A stretch of 18,740 nt of DNA from Saccoglossus kowalevskii (taxonomy: Eukaryota > Hemichordata > Enteropneusta > Harrimaniidae). The translations under genes were made by a program, and so were the position numbers. Below, one piece after another: positions 1-11,379 of this stretch (positions are counted from its first letter, which is position 1; the number at the start of each line of letters is the position of its first letter). The stretch spans positions 2,505,831 to 2,524,570 of the forward strand of contig NW_003130854.1 in the NCBI RefSeq assembly GCF_000003605.2, given 5' to 3'. The notes beneath the pieces are model-generated. The model saw only the letters and a list, made by a program, of their open reading frames with translations. It ran no database searches and was not told the DNA's origin.

Positions 1-896
1 AGTTCATATGCAGATTAGTAAGCCACTATGCTTGCATTCATATGCAGATCAGTAAGCCACTATGCTTGCATTCATATGCAGATTAGTAAGTCACTATCAT
101 TGCCTTCATATGCAGATTAGTAAGTCACTATGATTGTGTTCATATGCAGATTAGTAAGTCACTATGCTTGTGTTCATATGCCAATTAGTAAGTCACTGTG
201 CTTGTGTTCATATGCAGATCAGTAAGCCACTATGCTTGCATTCATATGCAGATTAGTAAGTCACTATCATTGCCTTCATATCCAGATTAATAAGGCACAA
301 TGATTGCGTTCATATGCAGATTAGTAAATCACTATGCTTGTGTTCATATGCTGATCAGTAAGCCACTATGCTTGCATTCATATGCAGATTAGTAAGTCAC
401 TATGATTGCATTCATATGCAGATTAATAAGTCACAATGATTGTGTTCATATGCAGATTAGTAAGTCACTATGATTGAGTTCATATGCAGATTAGTAAGCC
501 ATTATGCTTGCACTCATATGCAGATCAGTAAGCCACTATGCTTGCATTCATATGCAGATTAGTAAGTCACTATCATTGCCTTCATATGCAGATTAATAAG
601 TCACAATGATTGTGTTCATATGCAGATTAGTAAGTCACTATGATTGCATTCATATGCAGATTAGTAAGTCACTATGCTTGCATTCATATGCAGATTAGTA
701 AGTCACTATGCTTGTGTTCATATGCTGATCAGTAAGCCACTATGCTTGCATTCATATGCAGATTAGTAAGTCACTATCATTGCCTTCATATCCAGATTAG
801 TAAGTCACTATGATTGAGTTCATTTGCAGATTAGTAAGTCACTATGATTGCATTCATATGCAGATTAGTAAGTCACTATGATTGCGTTCATATGCC
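1..896. repeat. 34-bp minisatellite array inside an ANKRD13 intron
   Basis: The phrase TTCATATGCAGATTAGTAAG recurs at position 3 and every 34 bp to 887. That is 26 complete units and a partial 27th, with no insertion or deletion. The array continues past the left edge. Unit ends vary among CTTGCA, ATTGCC, ATTGTG and GATTGAG types, and the core alternates between GATTAG and GATCAG. GATCAG units (37, 207, 343, 513, 717) recur every 4-6 units and are usually followed by a unit ending CATTGCC, so there is a loose higher-order period of about five units. Each junction carries a TGCAT/ATGCA inverted pair. The array lies upstream of a splice acceptor on the + strand, so it is intronic if the ANKRD13 call is right. 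Confidence 0.97.
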
Positions 897-1245
897 AAAA
901 ATAATATTTAATGCAGAAAATATAAAAACATTCCAAATTATTTGTATTTTGTTGGGTTATATGTAGTAAAAGAAAGTAGGTTAACTTTCCATGGAACCTA
1001 ATACAAGAGTGATTTTAGTGATGAATATGAATTTAAAATTAGGTTACCCTAGGGTTCTGATGCTTTTTTTGTTTTCACCTTAAATTTCATTCAAACCCAC
1101 ATAATTTAAATTAATTTTTTTTTCTATGCTAAGTTGTATTGTAATGGGAAAAGCCCTGATTTCTATAATTACCCGGTAATTGCTGGTGTTCGCATCTGCC
1201 AACAATTACTCCCACTCCTCTGACTTGTATCTTCTTTGTTATCAG
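897..1245 (+). other. Unique 3' part of the ANKRD13 intron with splice acceptor
   Basis: AT-rich non-repeat sequence follows the minisatellite. It ends in a pyrimidine-rich tract and a TTATCAG acceptor, with AG at 1244-1245. I see no coding potential. The 5' donor of this intron lies outside the window. Confidence 0.7.
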
Positions 1246-1507
1246 GGCTATTCAAGAGAGTCTGAGATTATCTCAAGAACCAGAACCTTCCGAATCAGAT
1301 AACCCGACAAGATGTTTAACCCATCAACCACTGCCGCCCACTTCATTACCACCACCACTAGGAGCAGGTAGTGATAATGAACTTGATCACCAACTTAAGC
1401 TAGCTTTAGAACTATCGGAGAAAGAACTGAAAGCAGATGAAGTAAGAAGGAAACAAGAACAGGAAGAGCTAGAGATGATACTACAGTTATCTTTGACCGA
1501 AAAATAG
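1246..1507 (+). CDS. ANKRD13: Terminal coding exon of an ANKRD13-family ubiquitin-binding protein (partial)
   Basis: After the acceptor at 1245 one frame is open for 86 codons and ends in TAG at 1505-1507. The exon begins in phase 1, so its first base completes a codon from the previous exon. It starts with AIQESLRLS, the second half of a ubiquitin-interacting motif (UIM) whose acidic half must lie in the previous exon. A Pro-rich linker (PLPPTSLPPPLG) follows. Two further UIMs are LDHQLKLALELSEKEL and EELEMILQLSLTEK, the latter at the extreme C-terminus. Several UIMs ending the protein are characteristic of ANKRD13A/B/D. In vertebrates these proteins bind Lys63-linked ubiquitin on internalised receptors at the plasma membrane and endosomes. 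The ankyrin repeats would lie to the left, so the exact paralogue cannot be decided. Other UIM proteins remain possible, but the spacing and terminal LQLSLTEK fit ANKRD13 well. Confidence 0.82.
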
Positions 1508-3058
1508 TGCAATGTTGGCGGTTATAAATCTTGTCATTCCCTAACTGGACATATGCCTGTGACATACTAATCATGTCTGACACATTGATCTCATTCGACA
1601 TGTGTCACAGTTTGATGCATTGACTGCAGATTCCATATTGACATGTGTCATTCAATGTCAGTTTCACAAGCTGATTTAATTTGACGTATTAATATGTCAC
1701 ATTATAACACACATCAGTTCATCTGAAATAATAATTTATAAATAACTTAATGTTATGCATTGGACAACAAACTACTTAATTCTAATCTATGGATATTGAA
1801 CGAATACACTGTAATCAACATTTAGTGTGACTTTTGCTATATTCTCATAATCTACGTTGTATTTGGTGTAGCGCTCAACTGGACTGAATTGCATTAACAA
1901 CATAATACATACTTTTTATTTATTAAATTTTGCCAACACATTTCTTCCTAATATATTTGGAACAAATTTCCAGCAAATATAATTTACATAACAAAGCTGT
2001 CACTCTCACTTCCTTTTATTTTTAATTCCCACTTCCAATAAAATTTAGTATAAAGCCAGTGGTGTAGTCCTCCATTATCAACCTGCAGCCACTTTCTAAT
2101 ATAACCTATAAAGTTATTCTTTTATGTGATTCCCAGACTTTTTTGTCATCGTGATACTTTAGAATTATTCAATTTTACATTGTTAAATACTTATTATCAT
2201 ATAATATTTCTAATACTTTTTATTATAATTTACTTGTTATTGATTTGAATTCTGTAAACTTTTTTCACTTGTAGAAAAGGTTAGTTAGTGATTTGAGGTA
2301 CATGTAATTTCGGATAATGACGTTTTGTAATTTCCCCGATTCAAGCAGTTTACGGTTTTGTTTTTACTAAGACATGTAATCTACATGTGACTCATGTGAT
2401 TTTTCTCTGCGTCGTCGTGTGATTTTTTTCTGTGCCGTTGTGTGATTTTTCTCTGGGCTTTCCTGTGATTTTTCTCTGCTTTTAGAGCTTTGAAGTATTT
2501 ACTGTTCCTGACTGTAGCAATTGTTTGGAGTGATGTTGATGTGTAGCATAGCGAACGACAATGCAGTCCTTGTGCAGCATAGTTACACATAGCTGACACA
2601 AATATACTCTGTGAACTTTTTAAGTACAGACAATCTTGTATTTTGTATAGCCCATTATGCTACACTGTAAATAATGTGGGATTTTTTTTTTTTTGTATTC
2701 ATTTTAATGTAACAGTGAATTTTTATTGTGATTTATTATTAGTACAATGATGGTATGTGTTTGTATGAATATTTACATGATTTTTAAATAACCAGAGATT
2801 TTTTTTTTTATTTTTGGTTTATAGTGAATACAAGTTCTGCCATTATTTTTGTATTTGTTGGTGCATATAAACATGGTGTCGTTTCATACTCAGTCGTGAT
2901 TTACAGCAATATTTGTACAGGATTAATGTTTCATGTGTTCAGATTGTTTAATTGTTTTTGACTATATTTTAATATAAACTATCATGCTAATGGTGGTTTG
3001 ATTCCATGTTCAGTAATTTAGGATTCTTTACAATACCATTCAGATTGATGTTGATGAG
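1508..3058 (+). other. Probable 3' UTR and downstream flank of the ANKRD13 gene
   Basis: AT-rich sequence follows the stop codon with no convincing ORF or splice structure. An AATAAA at 2038-2043, followed by GTGGTGTAG, is a possible early polyadenylation site. Poly-T runs occur near 2681 and 2801. A short block of TGTGATTTTTCTCTG-like repeats lies at about 2396-2480. Confidence 0.5.
2396..2482. repeat. Short imperfect tandem repeat around TGTGATTTTTCTCTG
   Basis: The phrase TGTGATTTTTCTCTG, or a one- or two-base variant, appears about four times at roughly 24-27-bp spacing (near 2395, 2419, 2442 and 2465). The copies are separated by CGTCGT-, CCGTTG- and CTTTCC-like linkers. It is a small degenerate minisatellite seed. 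The minus-strand reading (KKSHDDAEKNH-like) has no sign of being a gene. Confidence 0.6.
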
Positions 3059-3276
3059 AACTATCCACATGTTGATTAGTGTTGAGCTGTGGTAAACTAT
3101 CCACATGTTGACTAGTGTTGAACTGTGGTAAACTATCCACATGTTGACTAGTGTTGAGCTGTGGTAAACTATTCACATGTTGACTAGTGTTGAACTGTGG
3201 TAAACTATCCACATGTTGACTAGTGTTGAACTGTGGTAAACTATCCACATGTTGACAAGTGTTGTGAATCTGTGGT
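3059..3276. repeat. 36-bp minisatellite, six copies
   Basis: AACTATCCACATGTTGACTA starts at 3059, 3095, 3131, 3167, 3203 and 3239, an exact 36-bp period. The last unit is slightly longer (GTTGTGAATCTGTGGT). Because 36 is divisible by three, the minus strand is open across the array and would encode a 12-residue repeat (HVDSLPQFNTSQ). I regard that ORF as a by-product of the repeat, since it has no start context, signal or family resemblance. If the distal poly(A) signal at 4306 is used, this array lies in the ANKRD13 3' UTR. Confidence 0.95.
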
Positions 3277-3893
3277 GAACGTTTCTCATTTTATTCTCAG
3301 TGAACATTATTGCACTATCCATCCATCCATGGCCAGGATGCATGCGTATGCTGTAGGTTTGTCTGATGAAAGCTGCATTGGTTTCTGGGTAGTGACATAG
3401 TTAGTGTCCAGGTTTACCAGTTACAAGCTAAATTAGTGTATATATTAGTCAATGTGTCAATTTAAGTGTAAATGTTATTTATAGAATTTTAATTATGGTA
3501 TATTTCGCTTATTTGCCAACTATTATTATATATTAATTAGTGACCATGGTGATCACACTTTTTTGTAGTTTATTTAATTGTGGATTTCACAAAATCTGTG
3601 TGAAATAACTAACGATAATTCTAAAGTAACAAAGTGAATTTACATAATTTGTTACTAAACAGACAAAATTTGGAACTAAACAACTTGACTAAAGTATCAT
3701 TTTATTTTACGGTCTATAAAAGATGGCAGAGCTAACTTTTTATCAATATCAGTGTTGAATACTGGCCACTTATTTACATCACTGCTGAGATCGTATTGAA
3801 CACAGACTTAATTTAATTCAATGTTGACATTATATTGAACATCTGTGACTGTGGTATTGACTCTGATAGACCTCCTCCATGTTGTTAATGTAT
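3277..3893. other. Non-coding AT-rich stretch between the 36-bp array and the MITE
   Basis: I see no ORF, RNA gene or splice signals. A short (ATCC)n run, ATCCATCCATCCATGG, lies at about 3318-3333. Otherwise the sequence is unremarkable and may be 3' UTR or intergenic. Confidence 0.5.
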
Positions 3894-4106
3894 TACTGTA
3901 AAATACTTTATTTTGGCTTAGAAATAATTTTCGCTATTTTCTCTGAAGGAATGATTCAGTGAAAATAAAATCCAGGGAATATAGCTTTTTTCCCTATGTT
4001 TCACATTCAACTCATCAAAAATCAGTGAAAATAAATTCCATACAAAACACCCAAAATATCTTTTCAGTGAAAATTAATTCCAGCTAAAATAAAGTATTTT
4101 ACAGTA
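3894..4106. mobile_element. MITE with near-perfect terminal inverted repeats
   Basis: The left end TACTGTAAAATACTTTATTT is matched by the reverse complement of the right end. The first 21 bases are identical, and homology continues to about 40 bases (…AATTTTCGC against …AATTTTCAC). The 213-bp interior is AT-rich and has no ORF. If the repeat proper begins at CTGT, the flanking TA on both sides would be a TA target duplication, as in Tc1/mariner-type MITEs. The internal motif TTTCGCTATTT lies 35 bp from the left end. The element at 8200 has the same motif at nearly the same offset, so both belong to one family. Confidence 0.85.
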
Positions 4107-4305
4107 CCTAATTTATAACGTAGAGCTTCCAGCTTGCTGCTATGCTCAATGTGTATTCCACATGAAATATTAAATTTAACAATTGTTCTTGCTCAATCAA
4201 TAAATGTCATAAGCAAAAAATGTATGCCAACACCATATATTCGTTTATCATTTGACGAATAAGCATTGTATTTCTGTATCTGTGAAGGCAATATAATAAG
4301 TGATT

Positions 4306-4311
4306 AATAAA
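4306..4311 (+). terminator. Candidate distal poly(A) signal for the ANKRD13 gene
   Basis: AATAAA is followed about 45 bases later by a GT-rich stretch (GTGTGTTGTGTGTTTA, near 4352), which is the expected arrangement for cleavage and polyadenylation. A weaker AATAAA lies at 4199-4204. Using this site would imply a 3' UTR of about 2.8 kb. Confidence 0.4.
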
Positions 4312-4905
4312 CTTGAATATTGTAACACGTAGTATCTCTTGATTGCATAGAAACGTGTGTTGTGTGTTTAACTAATGTGTTTCCATGGTTATAGCTAAAA
4401 CAACATCCAGTTAAGATGAACATCATTTTGTGTGTGTTCTCTACCATTTTTCATATTCGTTACAGAAACAGGGATTTATCTATATTCATGTTTAGGACTA
4501 AGTAAGTGAAAGTCTTCCAATCAGAAACTACATTATGGCAATTTATTGTACTATCCTGGCAATGACCATGCATAAACAAGCACTGGTACTACCTATATCA
4601 ATGCTCCGTCAGAGTGGCATCCATTATTGAATGCACCTTGGCTAGTGGATTTAGCCTTCCCATCGGGTCTGTAGCACAGGGTAAGGGGTTGAAACATTTT
4701 GGAGTTTAATTCTAGATAGGATTTGAAGTTTGATTGACTGATCATGAGTCTGACACAACAACCATTTCACTACCAGTGTTAACAAAACCTTCACATTCAC
4801 TTATGCCATCAAATGAATATGGTGTAGGTTAGTGTGTCCTCTAACAACCCAAAACTGATATACAATAAAATGTTTTACACCTCAACAATGATCACTCCTG
4901 ACTTT
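4312..4905. other. Intergenic stretch before the large minisatellite
   Basis: I see no gene, RNA gene or repeat here. Open reading from 4834 runs straight into the minisatellite and has no independent support. Confidence 0.5.
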
Positions 4906-7449
4906 AAGTGTTGTGCAATGAACTCAAAACATCTCAGGAAGTACCGTGCAATGACATATCACAGGAAGTGTTGTGTAATGACCTCTAAATATCACAGGAA
5001 GTGTTGTGTAATGACCTCTAAATATCACAGGAACTGTTGTGTAATGACCTCTGAATATCACAGGAACAGTTGTGTAATGACCTCTAAATATCACAGGAAC
5101 TGTTGTGTAATGACTTCTAAATATCACAGGAACAGTTGTGTAATGACCTCCAAATATCACAGGAACAGTTGTGTAATGACCTCTAAATATCACAGGAACT
5201 GTTGTGTAATGACCTCTAAATATCACAGGAACAGTTGTGTAATGACCTCTGAATATCACATAAACTGTTGTGTAATGACCTCTAAATGTCACAGGAACTG
5301 TTGTGTAATGACCTCTGAATATCACAGAAACAGTTGTGTAATGACCTCCAAATATCACAGGAAGTGTTGTGTAATGACTTCTAAATATCACAGGAACAGT
5401 TGTGTAATGACGTCTAAATATCACAGGAACAGTTGTGTAATGACGTCTAAATATCACAGGAACTGTTGTGCAATGACCTCTAAATATCACAGGAACTGTT
5501 GTGTAATGACCTCTGAATATCACATAAACTGTTGTGTAATGACCTCTAAATATCATAGGAACAGTCGTGTAGTGACCTCCAAATATCAAAGGAACTGTTG
5601 TGTAATGACCTCTGAATATCACAGGAACAGTCGTGTAATGACCTCCAAATATCACAGAAACAGTTGTGTAATGACCTCTAAATATCACAGGAACAGTTGT
5701 GTGATGACTTCTAAATATCACAGGAACAGTTGTGTAATGACCTCTAGATATCACAGAAACAGTTGTGTAATGACCTCTAAATATCACAGGAACAGTTGTG
5801 TAATGACCTCCAAATATCACAGGAAGTGTTGTGTAATGACTTCTAAATATCACAGGAACAGTTGTGTAATGACGTCTAAATGTCACAGGAACAGTTGTGT
5901 AATGACCTCTAAATATCACAGGAAGTGTCCTGCAATGACCTCTAAATATCACAGGAAGTGTCCTGCAATGACCTCTAAATATCACAGGAAGTGTCCTGCA
6001 ATGACCTCTAAATATCACAGGAAGTTCCGTGCAATGACATATCACAAGAACAGTTGTGTAATGACCTCAAAATATCACAGAACAGTTGTGTAATGACCTC
6101 TAAATATCACAGGAACAGTTGTGTAATGACCTCTAAATATCACAGAAACAGTTGTGTAATGACCTCCAAATATCACAGGAACAGTTGTGTAATGACCTCC
6201 AAATATCATAGGAACAGTTGTGTAATGACCTCCAAATATCACAGGAACTGTTGTGTAATAACCTCTGAATATCACAGGAACAGTTGTGTAATGACCTCCA
6301 AATATCACAGGAACAGTTGTGTAATAACCTCCAAATATCACAGGAACTGTTGTGTAATGACCTCTGAATATCATAGGAACTGTTGTGTAATAACCTCTGA
6401 ATATCACAAGAACAGTCGTGTAATGACCTCCAAATATCACAGGAACTGTTGTGTAATGACCTCTGAATATCACAGGAACAGTCGTGTAATGACCTCCAAA
6501 TATCACAGGAACTGTTGTGTAATAACCTCTGAATATCACAGGAACAGTCATGTAATGACCTCCAAATATCACAGGAACTGTTGTGTAATGACCTCTGAAT
6601 ATCACAGGAACAGTTGTGTAATGACCTCTGAATATCACAGGAACAGTCATGTAATGACCTCCAAATATCACAGGAACTGTTGTGTAATAACCTCTGAATA
6701 TCACAGGAACAGTTGTGTAATGACCTCCAAATATCACAGGAACTGTTGTGTAATAACCTCCAAATATCACAGGAACTGTTGTGTAATGACCTCTGAATAT
6801 CATAGGAACTGTTGTGTAATAACCTCTGAATATCACAGGAACAGTCGTGTAATGACCTCCAAATATCACAGGAACTGTTGTGTAATGACCTCTGAATATC
6901 ACAGGAACAGTCGTGTAATGACCTCCAAATATCATAGGAACTGTTGTGTAATAACCTCTGAATATCACAGGAACAGTCATGTAATGACCTCCAAATATCA
7001 CAGGAACTGTTGTGTAATGACCTCTGAATATCACAGGAACAGTTGTGTAATGACCTCTAAATATCACAGGAAGTTCCGTGCAATGACATATCACAGGAAC
7101 AGTTGTGTAATGACCTCTAAATACCACAGGAACAGTTGTGTAATGACCTCCAAATATCACAGGAACAGTTGTGTAATGACCTCTGAAATATCACAGGAAC
7201 TGTGGTGTAATGACCTCTAAATATCACAGGAAGTTCCGTGCAATGACATATCACAGGAACAGTTGTGTAATGACCTCTAAATACCACAGGAACAGTTGTG
7301 TAATGACCTCCAAATATCACAGGAACAGTTGTGTAATGACCTCTGAATATCACAGGAACTGTTGTGTAATGACCTCTAAATATCACAGAAACTGTTGTGT
7401 AATGACCTCTAAATATCATAGGAACAGTCGTGTAATGACCTCTAAATAA
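4906..7449. repeat. 33-bp minisatellite array, about 76 units
   Basis: AATGACCTCTAAATATCACA followed by GGAACAGTTGTGT repeats every 33 bp for about 2.5 kb. Main variants are CTCTAAA/CTCCAAA/CTCTGAA, AACAGT/AACTGT/AAGTGT, TTGTG/TCGTG/TCATG and ATGAC/ATAAC. The 5' third is mixed. From about 6240 to 7040 the units alternate CTCCAAA…AACTGT with CTCTGAA…AACAGT, a 66-bp dimer. A 13-unit block is duplicated at exactly 429 bp. Four shortened units lack CTCTAA and follow a variant GTGCA junction. Because 33 is divisible by three, both strands carry long open frames (about 390-420 codons on +, 360-370 on -). Single-base changes near 6080 and 7172 break the + frame, so I do not call a gene. Confidence 0.97.
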
Positions 7450-7945
7450 TCATCTGCACTCCAAATATTAACAAAGATGTCCCGTACCAGACGGACTAAA
7501 ATGAACTATCCAAATAGTTCATCATACTTTCAATAAATTTATAAGTTACAGTGTCTCATTTTTGGACAAAAAAAAACTGTTCCAGGAATATAAGTAGACA
7601 AGTTTATTGTTTGTAAATCACTTAAAAGAAACATGAAAATATTTACATTAAAAGTAATTTTTAAAATCATTCTTGCAACAAGTAATTGCATTACATAGTA
7701 CCCATGAGTTATCAAGTTTAAAATATACAAGTTTAAACAGGAAAAGTCGAGGCATGCTAGAGATATGGCTCTGTAAAAGCATTCAATAAAAACAAAATGG
7801 CCACCAGTCGGTCATTTTAAAACCTCTAAGAGAAAACAATTTTGGTGCTATAATGTATGCACTAAGTTCATCCATGCACAACTGAGAAATGGTTCCAGAA
7901 AAGCAGAAATGATTTTGATGAATGGCCATCATTCGGCAATCTTAA

Positions 7946-7963
7946 ATGCATGCATGCATGCAT
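7946..7963. repeat. (ATGC)n microsatellite
   Basis: Four tandem copies of ATGC plus AT, self-complementary. Confidence 0.9.
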
Positions 7964-8015
7964 ATGTTACCCAATGTGTGAAGTTTATGACCAGGTATGT
8001 TTGAGATACAGGTGA

Positions 8016-8050
8016 ACACGCACACATGTGCGCGCACACACACACACACG
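8016..8050. repeat. CA/CG microsatellite, continuous alternating purine-pyrimidine tract
   Basis: Thirty-five consecutive bases alternate purine and pyrimidine, with ACACGCACACATGTGCGCGC followed by (AC)n. The central GTGCGCGC makes it a candidate for Z-DNA under supercoiling; that property is inferred. Confidence 0.85.
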
Positions 8051-8199
8051 GATGCACGGAGGTCAATCCACAAGTTCCTCATTTTCCGAAATTGTTCTAG
8101 ATACAAATTTAAATTAAAAATGTCCAGTCACTATAATTTTGTGATTATAATTTCATTTAATTTAATCAAAATTCAAAAAATAATTATTAAAAATCAATA

Positions 8200-8345
8200 T
8201 ACTGTAATGCATTGAGTATTCACTGGATTTTACTTTCGCTATTTGACACTGACTAAGTCAAATCCAAGCAAATGTGTTTCACTGGAATATCAATAAATTT
8301 AAAAAGTGAAATTAAATTGAAGTAAAAATTAATATATTCACAGTA
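8200..8345. mobile_element. Diverged member of the TACTGT MITE family
   Basis: It begins TACTGTAATGCATTG and ends TATTCACAGTA, so the outer bases are inverted (TACTGT/ACAGTA). The next 30-40 bases of each end are loosely complementary. TTTCGCTATTT sits 34 bp from the left end, matching its place in the element at 3894. It is 146 bp, AT-rich and non-coding. It appears older than the copy at 3894 because its ends match less well. Confidence 0.6.
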
Positions 8346-9820
8346 CTAGATTACAACTATAGCATACCAACAACAAAACAAATGCGAGTAGTTCAGTAGA
8401 TATATTCTTTCATTAATTGATATATAGTGAACCCCTCGCCAAGTTGCGTTTCAGTAAGCGATTTCACAGGTAGTTGGATAGTTCTCAAAAATTACGCTTT
8501 GACGGCAGTTTTGAAGTAAAAGAACTAACATTGTGCATTTAATTAGCTGTTAAAAGGACAACTAAACACCTACAGACTGTCAATGACTTGAATCCATCAC
8601 TCTGAACTGGATTCTCCCCTCAGTAAATCACAACCCCGATAAGTCTTGGTTTTTACTTGGATCCCAATTTGTGTGGTCAGAATATAATCAATAGCAGAAG
8701 TAAATGTGTGACCACGAATGCAAAACCATAATTTGATCAAGCCATGATACAAATGATTGCGTGTACTATACGTGATTCAATTACAGTATTTCAGTGTAGT
8801 TTAGAAGTTAATAAAATCCTTATTTTTTTTACTGAAAAAGCCTCAAAAATTCACTTTTAATAAATTATTAATAAATATCTTGCTTTGTTGAACAAATAAC
8901 AAATCTGAGTAGGTCTTTCAAGCAATATAACATGCAGTTCATAAAAAAAATCATGCATGGTGAGCAAGAATGCATTCCAGCTACCAGTTTATAATATAGT
9001 CAAAAAATATCAGATTTTGATGAAAATGAACTATTTAATCAGTAATTGAAACAAACCACCCAATCTGATTAAAATCAAAAATTTGCTTTAACATCATCTG
9101 ATCTGACCCAAACAGAAAGCTTGTTACAGGAAAGCAGACTGTAACAAACATTTTTATTGGTTGATGTTCCAAATGACTTGACAATGATTTGAATAGAAAT
9201 TTGATAAGATGTAGTTACACCAATGATGTTACCTACATCAGATTTTAATCAGATATAAACCACTCAAAGTATTACTGCCTGCTTAGCAAATGTTAAAACA
9301 GAAAATATTATCTATATTTATAAAAAAAAAAATAGATTAATTTAAATAATCTTCCTTGTGTCCAAATTTTAAGTTATGCTAATTTCTCCAGAAATATTTA
9401 ACCTTTATTTCTTACTTTTTTTGTTTTATCATTCCTAGTCTTGTTGTATTTTTTATGTTTTAGTTTTTAAGACCATACTGCTGTACCATTCTGTGTAAGT
9501 GTAGTGTCTATAAAATATCTATTAAAAACATACAACAACAAATTTCAGTGCAGGATACAAGTACTTCTCATTATTAAACAGCGGTGTATTGGTCCAACTT
9601 ATTTTGAAAACATGCAACAAAGCAAATTAAGTCAACATCCCATGTACGCTTCCAATCAGGAAGAAAATAAAAGCATGAATCATGAAAATGGTTAAAAATT
9701 TAGTTTGAATAAAAACATGACAAATATATTATACAAGAGGGTGGCATGTCATCCTCTTACATAAAGCATCATTGTGATAAAAGATCTTCTTGTATCTTCC
9801 CCTCTCAAAGAATTTACAAC
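8346..9820 (-). other. AT-rich 3' flank and 3' UTR of the DUSP11 gene
   Basis: I see no gene here. Read on the minus strand, possible AATAAA signals lie at 9404-9409 (about 410 bases past the stop) and 9153-9158. The latter is followed by a T/GT-rich stretch (TGTTTGTTACAGTCTGCTTT) and looks the better signal. Which one is used cannot be settled from sequence alone. Confidence 0.45.
9153..9158 (-). terminator. Candidate poly(A) signal for DUSP11
   Basis: AATAAA on the minus strand, followed by a T- and GT-rich element within 30 bases. An alternative AATAAA at 9404-9409 lies closer to the stop but has a less GT-rich downstream sequence. Confidence 0.35.
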
Positions 9821-10987
9821 CTATTCTCCCCATGCTTTATCATATCTTCTCTGTTGACCTCTTCTATAATAATGGTTGTCACCATTACTGTATGGATGAG
9901 ACTGCCTATGGTTACTTCTATAATCCCTCCCCCTCTTCCAAGTATTGTAATCTTGACTTCTGTTCCAATTTTGTTTAATATGCCCAGATATTTGACCTCT
10001 AGTCTCTCCACTATGTCTCGACGTTTGATCTCTAAACCCACTCCCATGCCCTGCTAAATACCTTCCTCTATTAGCATCATACGTCTCATCATAATGTGAA
10101 TGCCGCCGTCCTCTCCAACTATCAGAATTTCCCCAATTCATACTTGAATCATCTCTGTGAAAGTCATCACGTCTTCTGTGATTATTCCATGAAGACCTTT
10201 CATAAGAGTAACTCCTAGAATTTTGCCAGGCTTCTCCATATTGATTGAAATCTTGTTGACGATCTACACTTGGATTCCATACTGTTCGGTAATCATTTCC
10301 TGCATATTCATCGTTTCTATCATCTCTCCCATGCTTCTCTCTATGTCTTGGTTGTTCTCCTACCCCTGCCATGACAGGGAAATTCTCACCCTCTCTTCCT
10401 TCTTTGCCAGCTGGTTGTTCTTTCTTCAGATCATCAAGATAGTTTTGACGCTCTATAGAATGTCCCCTTGCTTTATTAAATTCTTCAATGGCACGATCTG
10501 GTTTCCATTTCAAAGAGTCGATCAGGTACCTACAGACCATGTATCCAGTTCTGTTAACACCATGTGTGCAATGTACACCCACTAAAGTATCATTACATTT
10601 ATTTTCTTCCACAAACTGGTCAATAGTCCGTTTAAAGCTCTGGATTTTCCCGTAGTCGGGGACCACGTGACCCAGGGTGTAGATCTTCTTGTACTGCACG
10701 TTGATTCGGGCGCCATTTTCGACATTCACTTTATGCTTGGTGATGTCTTTGCTGTCGTAATATCGGGCTGTATTCGTAAGGTCAATGACGAGTCCCAATT
10801 TATGTCCAGTCTTTTCGACTTCTTCAAACAATTCGGAGGGGCCAAAATACTGGTCTTCTTCTGTTAAATTATTTGCAATCCCGTCCCGCAATGGCACTTT
10901 GAAGGCAAATATTCGAGTGCCAGCCACTGGCTTGCCAACAGGTACATACGACTCCCAGCGGTCCGGAACACTGTTTCTTCCCGGCAT
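9821..10987 (-). CDS. DUSP11: DUSP11 / PIR-1 RNA 5'-triphosphatase, single exon
   Basis: This is a complete 388-residue ORF. It opens MPGRNSVPDRWESYVPVG and then TRIFAFKVPL, the usual start of the DUSP11/PIR-1 catalytic domain. The phosphatase signature HCTHGVNRTG spans residues 139-148, with nucleophile Cys140 and phosphate-binding Arg146 in the CX5R loop. Asp111 in GHVVPDYGKIQSF is the likely general acid. The domain ends near residue 190 (NYLDDLKKEQ). The remaining ~200 residues are low-complexity, rich in Arg, Asn, Asp, Tyr, Gly and Ser, and may contact RNA. DUSP11 removes the gamma and beta phosphates from RNA 5' ends, acting on Pol III and other triphosphorylated transcripts in the nucleus. 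C. elegans PIR-1 works with Dicer. The ATG at 10987 directly precedes the conserved domain and there are no introns, so this could be a retrocopy, but the frame and all key residues are intact. Confidence 0.95.
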   Translation of the reverse strand: MPGRNSVPDRWESYVPVGKPVAGTRIFAFKVPLRDGIANNLTEEDQYFGPSELFEEVEKTGHKLGLVIDLTNTARYYDSKDITKHKVNVENGARINVQYKKIYTLGHVVPDYGKIQSFKRTIDQFVEENKCNDTLVGVHCTHGVNRTGYMVCRYLIDSLKWKPDRAIEEFNKARGHSIERQNYLDDLKKEQPAGKEGREGENFPVMAGVGEQPRHREKHGRDDRNDEYAGNDYRTVWNPSVDRQQDFNQYGEAWQNSRSYSYERSSWNNHRRRDDFHRDDSSMNWGNSDSWRGRRHSHYDETYDANRGRYLAGHGSGFRDQTSRHSGETRGQISGHIKQNWNRSQDYNTWKRGRDYRSNHRQSHPYSNGDNHYYRRGQQRRYDKAWGE

Positions 10988-11379
10988 AAAACGTATAAAG
11001 TATCAATATAACTTCGAAAGCGTTTTACCTATTATAATTCCGGAAATTCTATAAACTCCAAGTCACTGTGCCCGTGGTTCCCCAATCACCGCTATGTCAA
11101 AGTTCACTTATTGCGCCCGCATTCGACAAACATTTTCACTTCCGTTTACCACAGTGGCTGTATGTACGAATCTGGCACGTTTGCTAATAATTTCATGAGT
11201 AAGACTTTTCGTTTTATTCAAAACACAATCACTGAAAAACATTTTCGATGTGTTTCAAACTTGAAATAATCACTACAGAGTGGAGTAAATCGGTTGCAAA
11301 AAAGTGATAAGAAAATTACAGAGAAATTACATTGACTTTGGTGATACTATTGACAAACAAGAGACCAATTATTCATTTT
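10988..11379 (-). promoter_or_regulatory. DUSP11 5' UTR and probable promoter region
   Basis: Upstream of the DUSP11 start the sequence is locally richer in C and G than its surroundings. It contains CACTTCCGT at 11137-11145, which reads ACGGAAGTG on the gene strand, an ETS-type core-promoter site about 150 bp upstream of the ATG. No TATA box stands out. The transcription start is not defined by the sequence. Confidence 0.4.
11137..11145 (-). promoter_or_regulatory. ETS-like site ACGGAAGTG
   Basis: A match to the GGAAGTG ETS core oriented with DUSP11 and about 150 bp upstream of its ATG. Such sites are common in TATA-less promoters of housekeeping genes. The functional assignment is inferred. 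Confidence 0.35.

Larger units (their letters stand above)
7450..8199. other. AT-rich intergenic sequence with simple repeats
   Basis: I see no coding region. It contains (ATGC)n at 7946-7963 and the alternating purine-pyrimidine tract at 8016-8050. The short open frames here have no recognisable content. Confidence 0.5.
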